Assembly (NCBI GenBank): GCA_910588425.1
Contig: CAJUPM010000001.1
Location: 1 to 48,140, forward strand
Source: an uncultured Christensenellaceae bacterium
Lineage (GTDB): Bacteria > Bacillota > Clostridia > Christensenellales > Christensenellaceae
Direction of reading: 5' to 3'
Length of the DNA: 48,140 nucleotides
Both the position numbers and the translations under genes were made by a program. Below the pieces are notes generated by a model. It was given only the letters and a program-made list of their open reading frames with translations. It did no database searches and was not told where the DNA came from. Below are positions 22,360 through 30,143 of this stretch, piece after piece (position 1 is the stretch's first letter; every line of letters starts with the position of its first letter).

Positions 22360-23685
22360 ATGAAAAATATTGCAGTGATTGGAACGGGCTATGTCGGCCT
22401 GGTTCAGGGCGTGATTCTGGCTGAATTTGGCATGCAGGCCGTGTGCATGGATGTGGATGTGCAGAAAATAGAGCGGCTGCGCCAGGGCATTTTGCCCATC
22501 TATGAGCCGGGGCTCAAAGAGCTTCTGGATAAGAATATGAGCCAGGGCAGGCTGCGGTTTACTTCGGATATGCAGAGCGCCGTGCTGGGAAGCGAGGTCA
22601 TTTTCATCGCGGTGGGCACGCCGCCTCAGGAAGACGGCAGCGCAGATCTGCACTATGTCGAGCAGGTCGCCCGGCAGATCGGGCAGTTTATGGATGGCTA
22701 CCGGGTGATCGTCGATAAATCCACAGTGCCCGTCGGGACGGGAAAATATGTGCGCGCCATCATCCAGCAGGAGCTGGAAAAGCGCGGCGAAAACTTTGAG
22801 TTTGATGTGGTTTCCAACCCCGAATTTCTGCGGGAGGGGAAGGCCGTGCAGGATTGCCTGCGGCCGGATCGCGTCGTCATCGGAACCGAGAGCGAACAGG
22901 CGGCGGAGATCATGCGCCAGGTCTACGATGTGCTCTATATCAATCAGACGCCCTTTTTATTCACCAACCTGGAGACGGCCGAAATGATCAAATACGCTTC
23001 CAATGCGTTTTTGGCAGTAAAGATTTCCTTCATCAACGAAATGGCGCTGCTGGCAGATCAGGTCGGGGCGGATGTGCAGGAAATCGCCAGAGGCATGGGC
23101 ATGGATGGGAGAATCTCGCCTAAGTTTCTGCATGCAGGGCCAGGTTACGGCGGCTCCTGCTTCCCAAAGGATACCCGGGCGATTGTGGATATTGCCAAAA
23201 AGCACGGCGAAGAGATGATGGTCGTTCAGGCGGCGATCCAGGCCAACGCCAAGCAGAAGGCGCGCATGGCAGAGCGAATTTTACAGGCGCTGCCAGACGG
23301 GAGCAGTACCATCGCATTCTGGGGGCTCTCCTTTAAGCCCGAGACGGATGACATGCGGGATGCGCCGGCGCTGGACATCATCGCCAAGCTGGCGCAGGCA
23401 GGGATGCACATCCGCGCTTACTGCCCGCAGGGAATGCGGGAGGCGAAATGGCGGCTTGCAGAGTTTGAGAGCCAGATCACATACTGCCAGGATGAATACG
23501 ATGCGGCAAAGGATGCAGATGCGCTGGTGCTCATGACGGAGTGGCATCAGTTCAGAGGGGCGGATCTGCGCAAAGTCAGCGGGCTGATGAAGGGAAAACT
23601 GTTTTTCGACCTGCGCAATGTGTTTGCGAAAAATAAACAGGCAAGAGAACTTTTCGATTACCATGGCGTCGGCCGCCCATATTAG
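22360..23685 (+). CDS. ugd: UDP-glucose 6-dehydrogenase
   Basis: This 441-residue enzyme oxidises UDP-glucose to UDP-glucuronate using two NAD+. The N-terminal Rossmann fold has V-I-G-T-G-Y-V-G-L near residues 5-13. The central helix carries the lysine-containing N-A-F-L-A-V-K segment near 212-218. The catalytic cysteine is Cys267 in G-Y-G-G-S-C-F-P-K-D. The C-terminal domain has F-W-G-L-S-F-K-P-E-T-D-D near 320-331. It starts 54 bp after the GT4 gene behind GGAG. UDP-GDP-mannose dehydrogenases share the fold, but length and motifs fit the UDP-glucose enzyme best. UDP-glucuronate would feed surface polysaccharide synthesis by the neighbouring transferases. Confidence 0.93.
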   Translation: MKNIAVIGTGYVGLVQGVILAEFGMQAVCMDVDVQKIERLRQGILPIYEPGLKELLDKNMSQGRLRFTSDMQSAVLGSEVIFIAVGTPPQEDGSADLHYVEQVARQIGQFMDGYRVIVDKSTVPVGTGKYVRAIIQQELEKRGENFEFDVVSNPEFLREGKAVQDCLRPDRVVIGTESEQAAEIMRQVYDVLYINQTPFLFTNLETAEMIKYASNAFLAVKISFINEMALLADQVGADVQEIARGMGMDGRISPKFLHAGPGYGGSCFPKDTRAIVDIAKKHGEEMMVVQAAIQANAKQKARMAERILQALPDGSSTIAFWGLSFKPETDDMRDAPALDIIAKLAQAGMHIRAYCPQGMREAKWRLAEFESQITYCQDEYDAAKDADALVLMTEWHQFRGADLRKVSGLMKGKLFFDLRNVFAKNKQARELFDYHGVGRPY

Positions 23686-23692
23686 AAGGAAT

Positions 23693-23726
23693 AAAAATCC
23701 GCAATACCCTTGTATTGCGGATTTTT
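23693..23726. terminator. Bidirectional intrinsic terminator
   Basis: A perfect 15-bp stem (23693-23707 with 23712-23726, loop CCTT) begins with A5 and ends with T5, so it works for ugd and for the convergent membrane-protein gene. Confidence 0.92.
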
Positions 23727-23743
23727 AGTTTCACAAAAGCCGG

Positions 23744-26278
23744 TTAGGATTGCGGCCCGGTTTTATGCAGAGAGATTTCGGTTACCTCCAGGGCGACGCC
23801 CGGCATGGGGAAAACCCGGAGCTCAAAATCTGAAACATCCTCTTCCAAAGAGACGGGCATACGCAGTGTGTAGGTATCGCCCAGAGAGAAGTTAGAAGCG
23901 TATAGCTTAACGGGAGAGGAGGGAGTCTGGCCGACTGCATAATCGATATGCGCCACTTTCCCCTCTGCGCCCTCAGGCAGGCGAAAAGTGATTTCGGCGG
24001 TGTATTCTCCCGCATCCAGGGCAATATAGGGCCCATAAAGCAGTGCATTGCCGCTCCCGTCTGAAATGAGAGCTTCATTGCTGGATTGCTCAGATTTACC
24101 TAGGCTGGGGAACATGAACAGCGGAAGGTGCGAAGTTTGCAGATCGTCGGAGGCAGTAATGCGATAGATATTGGCAGGAAAAGCGATTTGCGCGCACTCC
24201 CGCGGATAAGAGCCGATTAAAGTGGGCAGATAAGCGCCGGAAATTTCGTGCGAGGCAACGAGCTCCACGTCGAATGCAAACGTATCCACAAAGGCATAGG
24301 GGCTGTCGCCGATATAATTGAGGCAGCCATATTCTTCAATGAAGTTTTGGATTGCCGGAATCGTAACCTTTTTTGAATTAAATAGATAGACGTTTTTATG
24401 GTAGGTGAAACGCAGATAGGCGGCATATTCGTTGCGCGGTGTGAGATAGAGCTCATCTTCCTGCAAATCGCCGACCAGGCTCTCATATTGATTGGCGGAG
24501 CCTCCCAAAATTTTGACAAACAGGAAAGGGAGGGACTGATAGACGAGGAAAACCGTGATAATGAGCAGGCTGATGCCACGCGCGATGAGGTTGCCGGCCC
24601 GCTTGATTTTGGGAATCTTAATTTGCGCTATGCCATAAGCGGCGAGCAGAAAAATGAAGGGCATGCAGACGCCCAGCCATCTGCGGGAAACCCAAATATG
24701 ATCGGGATAGATGGAAGGGTTATAGAGATAAACCATTAAATTGGAGATAGAGAGCGAAAAGAAGACCAGCAGACGGGACACCTTCCCGCGCTTATTGCGC
24801 AAAAAGCGGTATAGGCCGAAAATGCTGAATAGAACCGCTGTAACGGAAGTATACCAGCTAAACTCGATGAGGGAGCGGGAATAGAAGATGCGCTGAAGCT
24901 GTTTCATCGTCTCGGATTGATTGGAGAAGGTGCCTTCCACCTGCATCAGGGGAAGCGGGCGCACGAAATACAAATACAGGCAGGCGAGAATCAATGCACC
25001 GGCAATAAAAATGGCTCCCCAGCGATGCGCAAATACCGCGCTCATCCAGTCTTTGCGCTTTGTTTTGCGGTTTAGGAAATAACCCAAGACAGCGCAGAAT
25101 GCTACGATAATCCAAAGGGCCACCGTTGCGAGGCTGATCATTTTAAGCGAGCCCGAGCGGAATAGATCCACGAGATAGGCGCGGACATATACCAGCCCCC
25201 AAAGGCAGGAGAAAACCGCGAGCGCAGAATAGGCATAGACGCCGGGCAGCAGATAGGAGAATTTGCGCCGGTTCCAGATAGCCAGATAAGCTGCGACAAA
25301 GAGCAGCCCCAAGCCGTATATATACGTGTCGATGCGGGCCAATGCACTGAAGCCCAGAAGGATGCCGCCTAAAAGTGAGGCAGTTTTGCGCTCCTCCTCC
25401 CAGCCGGCCGCAAAGAGATATGACGCCGTGAAAAAGAGAAACTGCGCCAGAATCTCTGTCAGCGTGATGCGTGCCGTCCAGATTTGCGCAGGGCAGAGGG
25501 CGAGAAACAGCAGCGCAATGCAGGCCGTCTTTTTGCCAAAAAAACGCCGGGCAAAGTAGTAAAGCGCGAGCAGCGAGAATACGGCAAGCACAGAGTTCAC
25601 GCGGAAAAGCACAGAGAGACCGCCAATATCATAGCCGACGGCCAAAAGCGCAGGGAAGGCAGGCATAAACTGCGGCGTCATATCGCCGTAGTCTGAATCT
25701 TTGAATGCTTCGCCAAAGAGGTATTCCGTGTATTCAGGGATATTTTGACTGCGCGGATAATTGGGGTGGAAAGCAGGGAAGCCAAGCTGAATCACGCGCC
25801 AGTGATCATGATAATTTTCATTTAAAAACTCATCTGAATCATAGGCATATTTTCCGGATTCTGAGATATGGATGCCGTGAATGATATAGATGCCCTGATC
25901 TCTTCCGCTCATCATGAAATTGGCAGGGAAGAGCGCATAGAGCGCAAAAGCCACAGCCAGAATGATGGCGGGAAGCATGCGGAAGTGATAGGATTTCAGA
26001 CGCAGGAAAAAGGCTTTGGGCGCATAGAGCACTTTTTTTCGTGCGGCAACAAGCGCAGTAATCAGCACTTCGCCGTATTGGACGGCAAGCAGCAGCCAAA
26101 AACGATAGATACCCAGCATGGCCATCGCGGTGGCGAGCAGGGTCGTGTTGACAAGCGCCGCGGCGGCAGCCCAAAACAGGCTCTCCAAGGCGCGCTGCTT
26201 TTTTTGCAGGGAGTCGATGATTCCGAAGAGTGCATAGGAAAAGCCCAAAGCATAGAGTAAGAATAAAAGTAGTTTCAT
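23744..26278 (-). CDS. Large polytopic membrane protein, GT39/ArnT-like glycosyltransferase candidate
   Basis: This 844-residue protein has about 12-14 hydrophobic segments over the first 600 residues and a soluble extracytoplasmic C-terminal domain of about 230 residues, predicted beta-rich. A loop after the third or fourth helix contains S-G-R-D-Q-G-I-Y, a conserved-looking acidic position near the place where GT-C enzymes (PMT, ArnT) keep the catalytic Asp. A-R-I-D-T-Y near residue 315 is another acidic loop. GT-C enzymes transfer sugars from polyprenyl-phosphate carriers outside the membrane. I infer this role from topology and from the neighbouring GT2 and UDP-glucose genes, not from a firm motif. 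The ribosome site before the ATG is weak. Confidence 0.65.
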   Translation of the reverse strand: MKLLLFLLYALGFSYALFGIIDSLQKKQRALESLFWAAAAALVNTTLLATAMAMLGIYRFWLLLAVQYGEVLITALVAARKKVLYAPKAFFLRLKSYHFRMLPAIILAVAFALYALFPANFMMSGRDQGIYIIHGIHISESGKYAYDSDEFLNENYHDHWRVIQLGFPAFHPNYPRSQNIPEYTEYLFGEAFKDSDYGDMTPQFMPAFPALLAVGYDIGGLSVLFRVNSVLAVFSLLALYYFARRFFGKKTACIALLFLALCPAQIWTARITLTEILAQFLFFTASYLFAAGWEEERKTASLLGGILLGFSALARIDTYIYGLGLLFVAAYLAIWNRRKFSYLLPGVYAYSALAVFSCLWGLVYVRAYLVDLFRSGSLKMISLATVALWIIVAFCAVLGYFLNRKTKRKDWMSAVFAHRWGAIFIAGALILACLYLYFVRPLPLMQVEGTFSNQSETMKQLQRIFYSRSLIEFSWYTSVTAVLFSIFGLYRFLRNKRGKVSRLLVFFSLSISNLMVYLYNPSIYPDHIWVSRRWLGVCMPFIFLLAAYGIAQIKIPKIKRAGNLIARGISLLIITVFLVYQSLPFLFVKILGGSANQYESLVGDLQEDELYLTPRNEYAAYLRFTYHKNVYLFNSKKVTIPAIQNFIEEYGCLNYIGDSPYAFVDTFAFDVELVASHEISGAYLPTLIGSYPRECAQIAFPANIYRITASDDLQTSHLPLFMFPSLGKSEQSSNEALISDGSGNALLYGPYIALDAGEYTAEITFRLPEGAEGKVAHIDYAVGQTPSSPVKLYASNFSLGDTYTLRMPVSLEEDVSDFELRVFPMPGVALEVTEISLHKTGPQS

Positions 26279-26378
26279 TGCATTTTCATCTTTCTAATCG
26301 CACATAGTTGTCTTTAAGTGTAACATTTTGGCAACATAATTTCAACAGGCGAAACATGCAGAAGAAAGACGGGCAATC

Positions 26379-26404
26379 AAAAAGCGGCAGAAATTGCCGC
26401 TTTT
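26379..26404 (-). terminator. Intrinsic terminator of the epimerase gene
   Basis: A 10-bp stem (26379-26389 region with 26395-26404) is followed on the minus strand by a T-run. The first stem bases overlap the TAA stop of the leftward epimerase gene. Confidence 0.8.
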
Positions 26405-27413
26405 ATGGAATGCGCCGCTGCTGCTTGAGCCAGCGGACGGTATCCAGAAGTGTTTCATCCAGCGCCCGGGGCTGATACCCAAGCTGCCGGGATGCTTTTT
26501 CGTGGGAAAATGCCGCATTGGAAGAGAGGGTATAAAGAGAGTAAGCCGTATAGAGCGGCGGCTGACGCAGCACTTTATAGTACAGTTCGCTGAGCGGCGC
26601 AGTCAGCCGCGCGAACCAGAGCGGGAGAACCGTCCTGATGGCGCGCTTTCCCGTCAGCTGATGCAGGCGGAAGAGGAGATCTTGAACGGAGATATACTGC
26701 CCGGAGAGAATATAGCACGCGCCAGCCTCACCCCGCTCACGGCAGGCTAAAATACCCGCCGCCACATCCCGGACGTCCACGAAATCGTAGCCGCCCTTGA
26801 CGCACGCCGTCAGTCTTCCGCGCAGATAATCCAGGATCAGCTGTGTCAGATGGCCGTGGCCGTAATCGTAGGGGCCGATGATGCCGGAAGGATGCACAAC
26901 GCAGGCATCCAGCCCCGCCCGGGCGGCATCCAGCACGCATTGCGTCGCCTCGGCTTTGGTTTTGGCATAAAGCCCGCAGACGGCGGAAGGGTCAAACTGC
27001 TGCGCTTCGCAGATGGTTGTCCCTGCTGGAGCTTCAGGAATTGCGTGAACCGAGCTGACGTATACCAGGCGCTTTACCTTGTGTTTCCGGCAGAGCGCCA
27101 AGATGTTTTTCGTGCCGCCGACGTTGACGTCGTGGACGCTTTGAATGTGCCGGGAGGCGATGGAGACGATTCCGGCGGCATGAATCACAATGATCTCTCT
27201 GCCTTCTGGGTTGGCAAACAGGGGCGCAAGGCTTTTGGCATCGCAAATATCGCCGCAAATCACCTCCACGCCGGGCAGGGCGGCGAGATGAGCGGCGTTG
27301 GCATCCCCCGGGAGAACCAGTGCCCGAACAGAGCAGCCGAGCTCGGATAACTGATGCGCCAGAGCCGTTCCCAGATGGCCGGCAGCGCCAGTGAGCAAAT
27401 AGAGAGCACGCAT
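26403..27413 (-). CDS. NAD-dependent epimerase/dehydratase (extended SDR)
   Basis: This extended short-chain dehydrogenase has 336 residues. The N-terminal cofactor motif is T-G-A-A-G-H-L-G at 8-15. G-D-I-C-D-A near 55-60 binds adenine, and the catalytic Y-A-K-T-K holds Tyr and Lys near 148-152. H-P-S-G-I-I-G-P-Y near 172-180 is typical of dihydroflavonol-4-reductase-like and hopanoid-associated sugar epimerase groups. The ATG follows AAGGAGG. It sits at the edge of the glycan genes on the same strand as the large membrane protein, 124 bp upstream of that gene with a terminator between. It probably modifies a nucleotide sugar or a lipid-linked intermediate. Confidence 0.85.
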   Translation of the reverse strand: MRALYLLTGAAGHLGTALAHQLSELGCSVRALVLPGDANAAHLAALPGVEVICGDICDAKSLAPLFANPEGREIIVIHAAGIVSIASRHIQSVHDVNVGGTKNILALCRKHKVKRLVYVSSVHAIPEAPAGTTICEAQQFDPSAVCGLYAKTKAEATQCVLDAARAGLDACVVHPSGIIGPYDYGHGHLTQLILDYLRGRLTACVKGGYDFVDVRDVAAGILACRERGEAGACYILSGQYISVQDLLFRLHQLTGKRAIRTVLPLWFARLTAPLSELYYKVLRQPPLYTAYSLYTLSSNAAFSHEKASRQLGYQPRALDETLLDTVRWLKQQRRIP

Positions 27414-27534
27414 CCTTCTACCTCCTTTTCTTCATTATAAATATTATTTGTGTCCGGATTATGAAGTTTTTGCGTTTCCTTTTTATCATTTCCTGCCGGC
27501 CGCTTTGTTATCACAAGCGCGCGGGCCAAACAGG

Positions 27535-27567
27535 GCTTGACTTCAAGCGCACTTTATGCGGTAAAAT
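27535..27567 (+). promoter_or_regulatory. MerR-type promoter with 19-bp spacer and dyad
   Basis: TTGACT (27537-27542) and TAAAAT (27562-27567) are 19 bp apart, the long spacing typical of MerR-family activators. The spacer holds an imperfect inverted repeat, CTTcAAG (27541-27547) and CTTtATG, separated by four bases. This lies just upstream of the aldo/keto reductase gene. No merR gene is present nearby. Confidence 0.55.
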
Positions 27568-27606
27568 AGAGCTATACTGCCACAACAAAATAGGAGGAAG
27601 AGAAAC

Positions 27607-28764
27607 ATGCAATACAGGCCTTATGGAAAAATGGGGTTCGACGTTTCGCTCTTTGGCATGGGGTGTATGCGCCTGCCACGCCGGGAAAAGGCGGATGGCT
27701 CGGTTGAGATCGATCGCGAAAAGGCCATCGAGATGATCCGGTATGCGGCGGATCACGGCGTGAACTATTTCGATACTGCCTATGGGTATCACCGCCAGAT
27801 GAGCGAATCGCTGGTAGGCGAGGCGTTGGACGGCGGATATCGCCAGAGGGTGCATATCGCGACGAAACAGCCCTTTGCCGTCATGAAAGACAAGGGCGAG
27901 ATCCGCCGGAATCTGGAGGACACGCTGAAAAAACTGCGCACGGATTATCTGGATGTGTACCTGATTCATAATATTCAGAAGAAAGATTGGCCGGGCATCC
28001 AGCAGATGGACGTCATCGGCGAATTTGAGAAATTTAAGAGCGAAGGGCTCATTCGGGGAATCGGGTTCTCCTATCATGGAGAGCTGCCCACCTTCCGGGA
28101 GATTTTGGACTACTACCCCGATTGGGCCATGTGCCAGGTACAGCAAAACCTGCTGGACGTGGATCGGGAAGTAACCGAGGAGGCCATTGCGCTGGCCGGA
28201 CAAAAAGGCTGCGCGCTGGTGATCATGGAGCCGCTGCGGGGCGGCGGGTTGGCCAGCACGCCCAAAGACGTCGCCCGGCTCTATGAGCAGTTCCCGGTCA
28301 AGCGCTCGGCGGCAGAATGGGCTTTTCGGCATGTCTATAACTATCCGCAGGTCAGCTGCATTCTGAGCGGCGTAACCACCATGGAGCAGCTCAAGGATAA
28401 TATCGAAATTTTTTCCAAACAAGACGCCGCCGCCGGATGTATGACGCCCGAGGAAAAAGACCTGCTCAAAAAAGTCAAGCAGGCATATGAGAGCCGCGTT
28501 ACCATCCCCTGCACAGGCTGTGAATACTGCCTGCCCTGCCCGAAGGGCGTGGCCATTCCCCAGATCTTCCAGCTCTATAACCAGGGCATGATGTTCGAGG
28601 CCTTTGATCAGCCCCGGCGCAGCTATATGTTCCAGCGAAACGCCGGGCACGATCAGCCAAACTGCGTCGCCTGCGGGGCATGCGAAAAGAAATGCCCGCA
28701 GCATATCGAGATTACCCGGCAGCTGGGGCTGGCGCACAGCAAGCTGGATGGCTGGTATGAGTAA
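27607..28764 (+). CDS. Aldo/keto reductase with two C-terminal 4Fe-4S motifs
   Basis: This 385-residue protein joins an aldo/keto reductase barrel to a ferredoxin-like tail. The catalytic tetrad positions are visible: Asp56 in N-Y-F-D-T-A-Y-G-Y, Tyr61, Lys87 in A-T-K-Q-P and the histidine of Y-L-I-H-N-I. The tail has C-x2-C-x2-C-x2-C-P from Cys302 and C-x2-C-x2-C-x3-C-P from Cys353, enough for two iron-sulfur clusters. This class is frequent in anaerobes and probably couples carbonyl reduction to ferredoxin or internal electron transfer. The ATG follows AGGAGG. The MerR-type promoter suggests induction by a reactive aldehyde, thiol stress or redox stress, which is inference. A UUCG-loop terminator follows. 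Confidence 0.92.
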   Translation: MQYRPYGKMGFDVSLFGMGCMRLPRREKADGSVEIDREKAIEMIRYAADHGVNYFDTAYGYHRQMSESLVGEALDGGYRQRVHIATKQPFAVMKDKGEIRRNLEDTLKKLRTDYLDVYLIHNIQKKDWPGIQQMDVIGEFEKFKSEGLIRGIGFSYHGELPTFREILDYYPDWAMCQVQQNLLDVDREVTEEAIALAGQKGCALVIMEPLRGGGLASTPKDVARLYEQFPVKRSAAEWAFRHVYNYPQVSCILSGVTTMEQLKDNIEIFSKQDAAAGCMTPEEKDLLKKVKQAYESRVTIPCTGCEYCLPCPKGVAIPQIFQLYNQGMMFEAFDQPRRSYMFQRNAGHDQPNCVACGACEKKCPQHIEITRQLGLAHSKLDGWYE

Positions 28765-28781
28765 ACAATAAAATCGCACGC

Positions 28782-28807
28782 AAAACCGCCTTCGGGCGGT
28801 TTTTTTA
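28782..28807 (+). terminator. Intrinsic terminator with UUCG tetraloop
   Basis: A 9-bp stem (28782-28790 with 28795-28803) with a TTCG loop is followed by T7. Confidence 0.92.
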
Positions 28808-29050
28808 TTCCTGCTCTTCCTGGATGGTTCCGGTGCGCTCCAGAGCGAGCTGTGTTTGCCAGGTGAGATAGCGGAGAAACTGCTCTTTCGTCGGGTACTG
28901 CCCGGCGCTCATGGCATCTCTGTCTTCCTGGGCCAGCAAAGGCCAGATATGGCCAATCAGCTGATCCATGCTCTGCTCCACTTCTTCCAGTGTTTTGCCC
29001 ATGCTCTTGGCAAGGCGGGCATATAACTCTTTGGGTTCAATCTTTTTCAT
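28805..29050 (-). CDS. Small protein of unknown function
   Basis: This 81-residue leftward gene starts at an ATG with AGGAGG about 5 nt upstream. I do not recognise a family. The product is predicted to be all-helical and soluble, with an acidic C-terminus and a repeated L-x-x-x-x-E-x pattern. The stop codon lies in the tail of the convergent terminator at 28782-28807. The strong ribosome site supports translation. Confidence 0.65.
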   Translation of the reverse strand: MKKIEPKELYARLAKSMGKTLEEVEQSMDQLIGHIWPLLAQEDRDAMSAGQYPTKEQFLRYLTWQTQLALERTGTIQEEQE

Positions 29051-29135
29051 GGCGGCCTCCTACTGTGGAATGCTATGTTGGCACAAAAAATATTTTGCAG
29101 CGGCATGTATTTGTATGCGGAAATTGCATAGAATT

Positions 29136-29149
29136 GAATGCACGCATTC
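29136..29149. promoter_or_regulatory. Palindrome upstream of the first small XRE gene
   Basis: GAATGCACGCATTC is a perfect inverted repeat (6-bp arms, 2-bp centre). It lies 31 bp before the regulator start codon and could be its own operator. Confidence 0.45.
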
Positions 29150-29180
29150 TGCTTGCGCTAAGGTATAAAAGAGGTGAACT

Positions 29181-29423
29181 ATGGAGTGGAATTATTCTAG
29201 AATCCGAGCGCTGCGAGAAGATAAGGATATGTCGCAGAAAGAAATAGCAGAGCATCTGCATGTCAGCCAGGCGACATACTCTCGTTATGAGTGCGGAAAA
29301 CTAGATATTCCCACGCAAATTCTCGTCCAGCTTGCCATGCTGCATAAAGTCAGCATAGATTATCTGCTTGGTTTGGATAAAATTTCCATGAGATACGAAA
29401 AGGAAAAACCTACAAAAAGATAA
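29181..29423 (+). CDS. Small XRE-family regulator
   Basis: This 80-residue protein is almost entirely one HTH_3 (Cro/C1-type) domain. R-I-R-A-L-R-E-D-K-D-M-S-Q-K-E-I-A gives helices 1-2. L-H-V-S-Q-A-T-Y-S-R-Y-E-C-G gives the recognition helix and following turn, near residues 25-38. A Y-L-L-G-L ending near residue 65 is typical. The ATG has GAGGTGA upstream. It is monocistronic between a palindrome and a terminator. Such single-domain proteins usually repress their own promoter or a nearby gene. It may act on the surface-protein region downstream, but nothing in the sequence proves it. Confidence 0.88.
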   Translation: MEWNYSRIRALREDKDMSQKEIAEHLHVSQATYSRYECGKLDIPTQILVQLAMLHKVSIDYLLGLDKISMRYEKEKPTKR

Positions 29424-29442
29424 TATACCTTTTTGAATGCAG

Positions 29443-29490
29443 AGACAAGGAATATCCCCCTGGGAATGGGGGAGCTCCTTGTCTTTTTTT
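29443..29490 (+). terminator. Intrinsic terminator of the small XRE gene
   Basis: AGACAAGGA (29443-29451) pairs with TCCTTGTCT (29476-29484). A CCCCC/GGGGG inner stem lies between, and T7 follows. Confidence 0.88.
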
Positions 29491-29631
29491 GCATAAGGCA
29501 TGTGAAAAGGGCGGCAAAAAGGGAAAAGAAGGAAGGAGAAGCAAGAGAATTTTTCCAAAGATAGCTTTTTTTGCATTTTATACGACAAAAAGGGCGAAAA
29601 TGAAGAAATTTTTTAGAATTTTAAACACGAT

Positions 29632-29649
29632 TGCACCTGTTTCGGTGCA
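29632..29649. promoter_or_regulatory. Inverted repeat upstream of the second XRE gene
   Basis: TGCACC and GGTGCA flank a 6-bp centre, 61 bp before the second regulator's start codon. It is a possible operator. Confidence 0.4.
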
Positions 29650-29709
29650 TACAAAAAGGAAGAGATTATTAGAATAAGAAATAACATCACAAAAGCAGGG
29701 AATATTTGA

Positions 29710-29946
29710 ATGTCGGCTTTAGATAAGGATTTTGACAGGCAGTTGGGCCGGAGAATTCAAACATACCGGCAGACACAGGGGCTGACGCAGCAGCAGCTTG
29801 CAGCAAGGCTGCAAATACATGGGTGTGATTTGACGCGCAGCGCCGTTGCAAAAATAGAAGCTGGCCAGCGGAGAATTTCGCTCAGGGAGCTCAAGAGTTT
29901 TTGCATTGCTTTGGAAATTGCCTATGAGGCGCTTTTGGATGAATAA
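29710..29946 (+). CDS. Second small XRE-family regulator
   Basis: This 78-residue protein is one Cro/C1-type helix-turn-helix: L-G-R-R-I-Q-T-Y-R-Q-T-Q-G-L-T-Q-Q-Q-L-A near residues 12-31, then C-D-L-T-R-S-A-V-A-K-I-E-A-G-Q-R with the recognition helix near 40-55. R-I-S-L-R-E-L follows. An inserted segment before the recognition helix (L-Q-I-H-G-C-D) is longer than in typical family members. The ribosome site (AGGGAA) is modest. It lies just upstream of the giant surface-protein gene, which has its own promoter. Confidence 0.85.
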   Translation: MSALDKDFDRQLGRRIQTYRQTQGLTQQQLAARLQIHGCDLTRSAVAKIEAGQRRISLRELKSFCIALEIAYEALLDE

Positions 29947-29962
29947 AATGTATAAAAAGGGC

Positions 29963-29991
29963 TTGAAAAACAGAGAAGGCCGAGCTAGAAT
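29963..29991 (+). promoter_or_regulatory. Promoter of the surface-protein gene
   Basis: TTGAAA (29963-29968) and TAGAAT (29986-29991) are exactly 17 bp apart, giving a leader of about 145 nt. Confidence 0.65.
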
Positions 29992-30100
29992 GTTAGGCGC
30001 CGGATGAATCGTGGAGTTCGGGCTCTTGTTATCTAAGACGCTTGTGATATATATATACCTGTTATATGTATATGGATATATATTATTTTTTCACAAAAAA

Positions 30101-30120
30101 TTTATTGCTTTTGCAATAAA
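30101..30120 (+). other. Perfect hairpin in the surface-protein leader
   Basis: TTTATTGC and GCAATAAA form an 8-bp stem with a TTTT loop, 10 nt before the AGGAGGAAGG ribosome site. It could stabilise the mRNA or modulate translation. It lacks a T-run, so it is not a terminator. Confidence 0.5.
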
Positions 30121-30143
30121 AGAAGAAAAAGGAGGAAGGAAAC

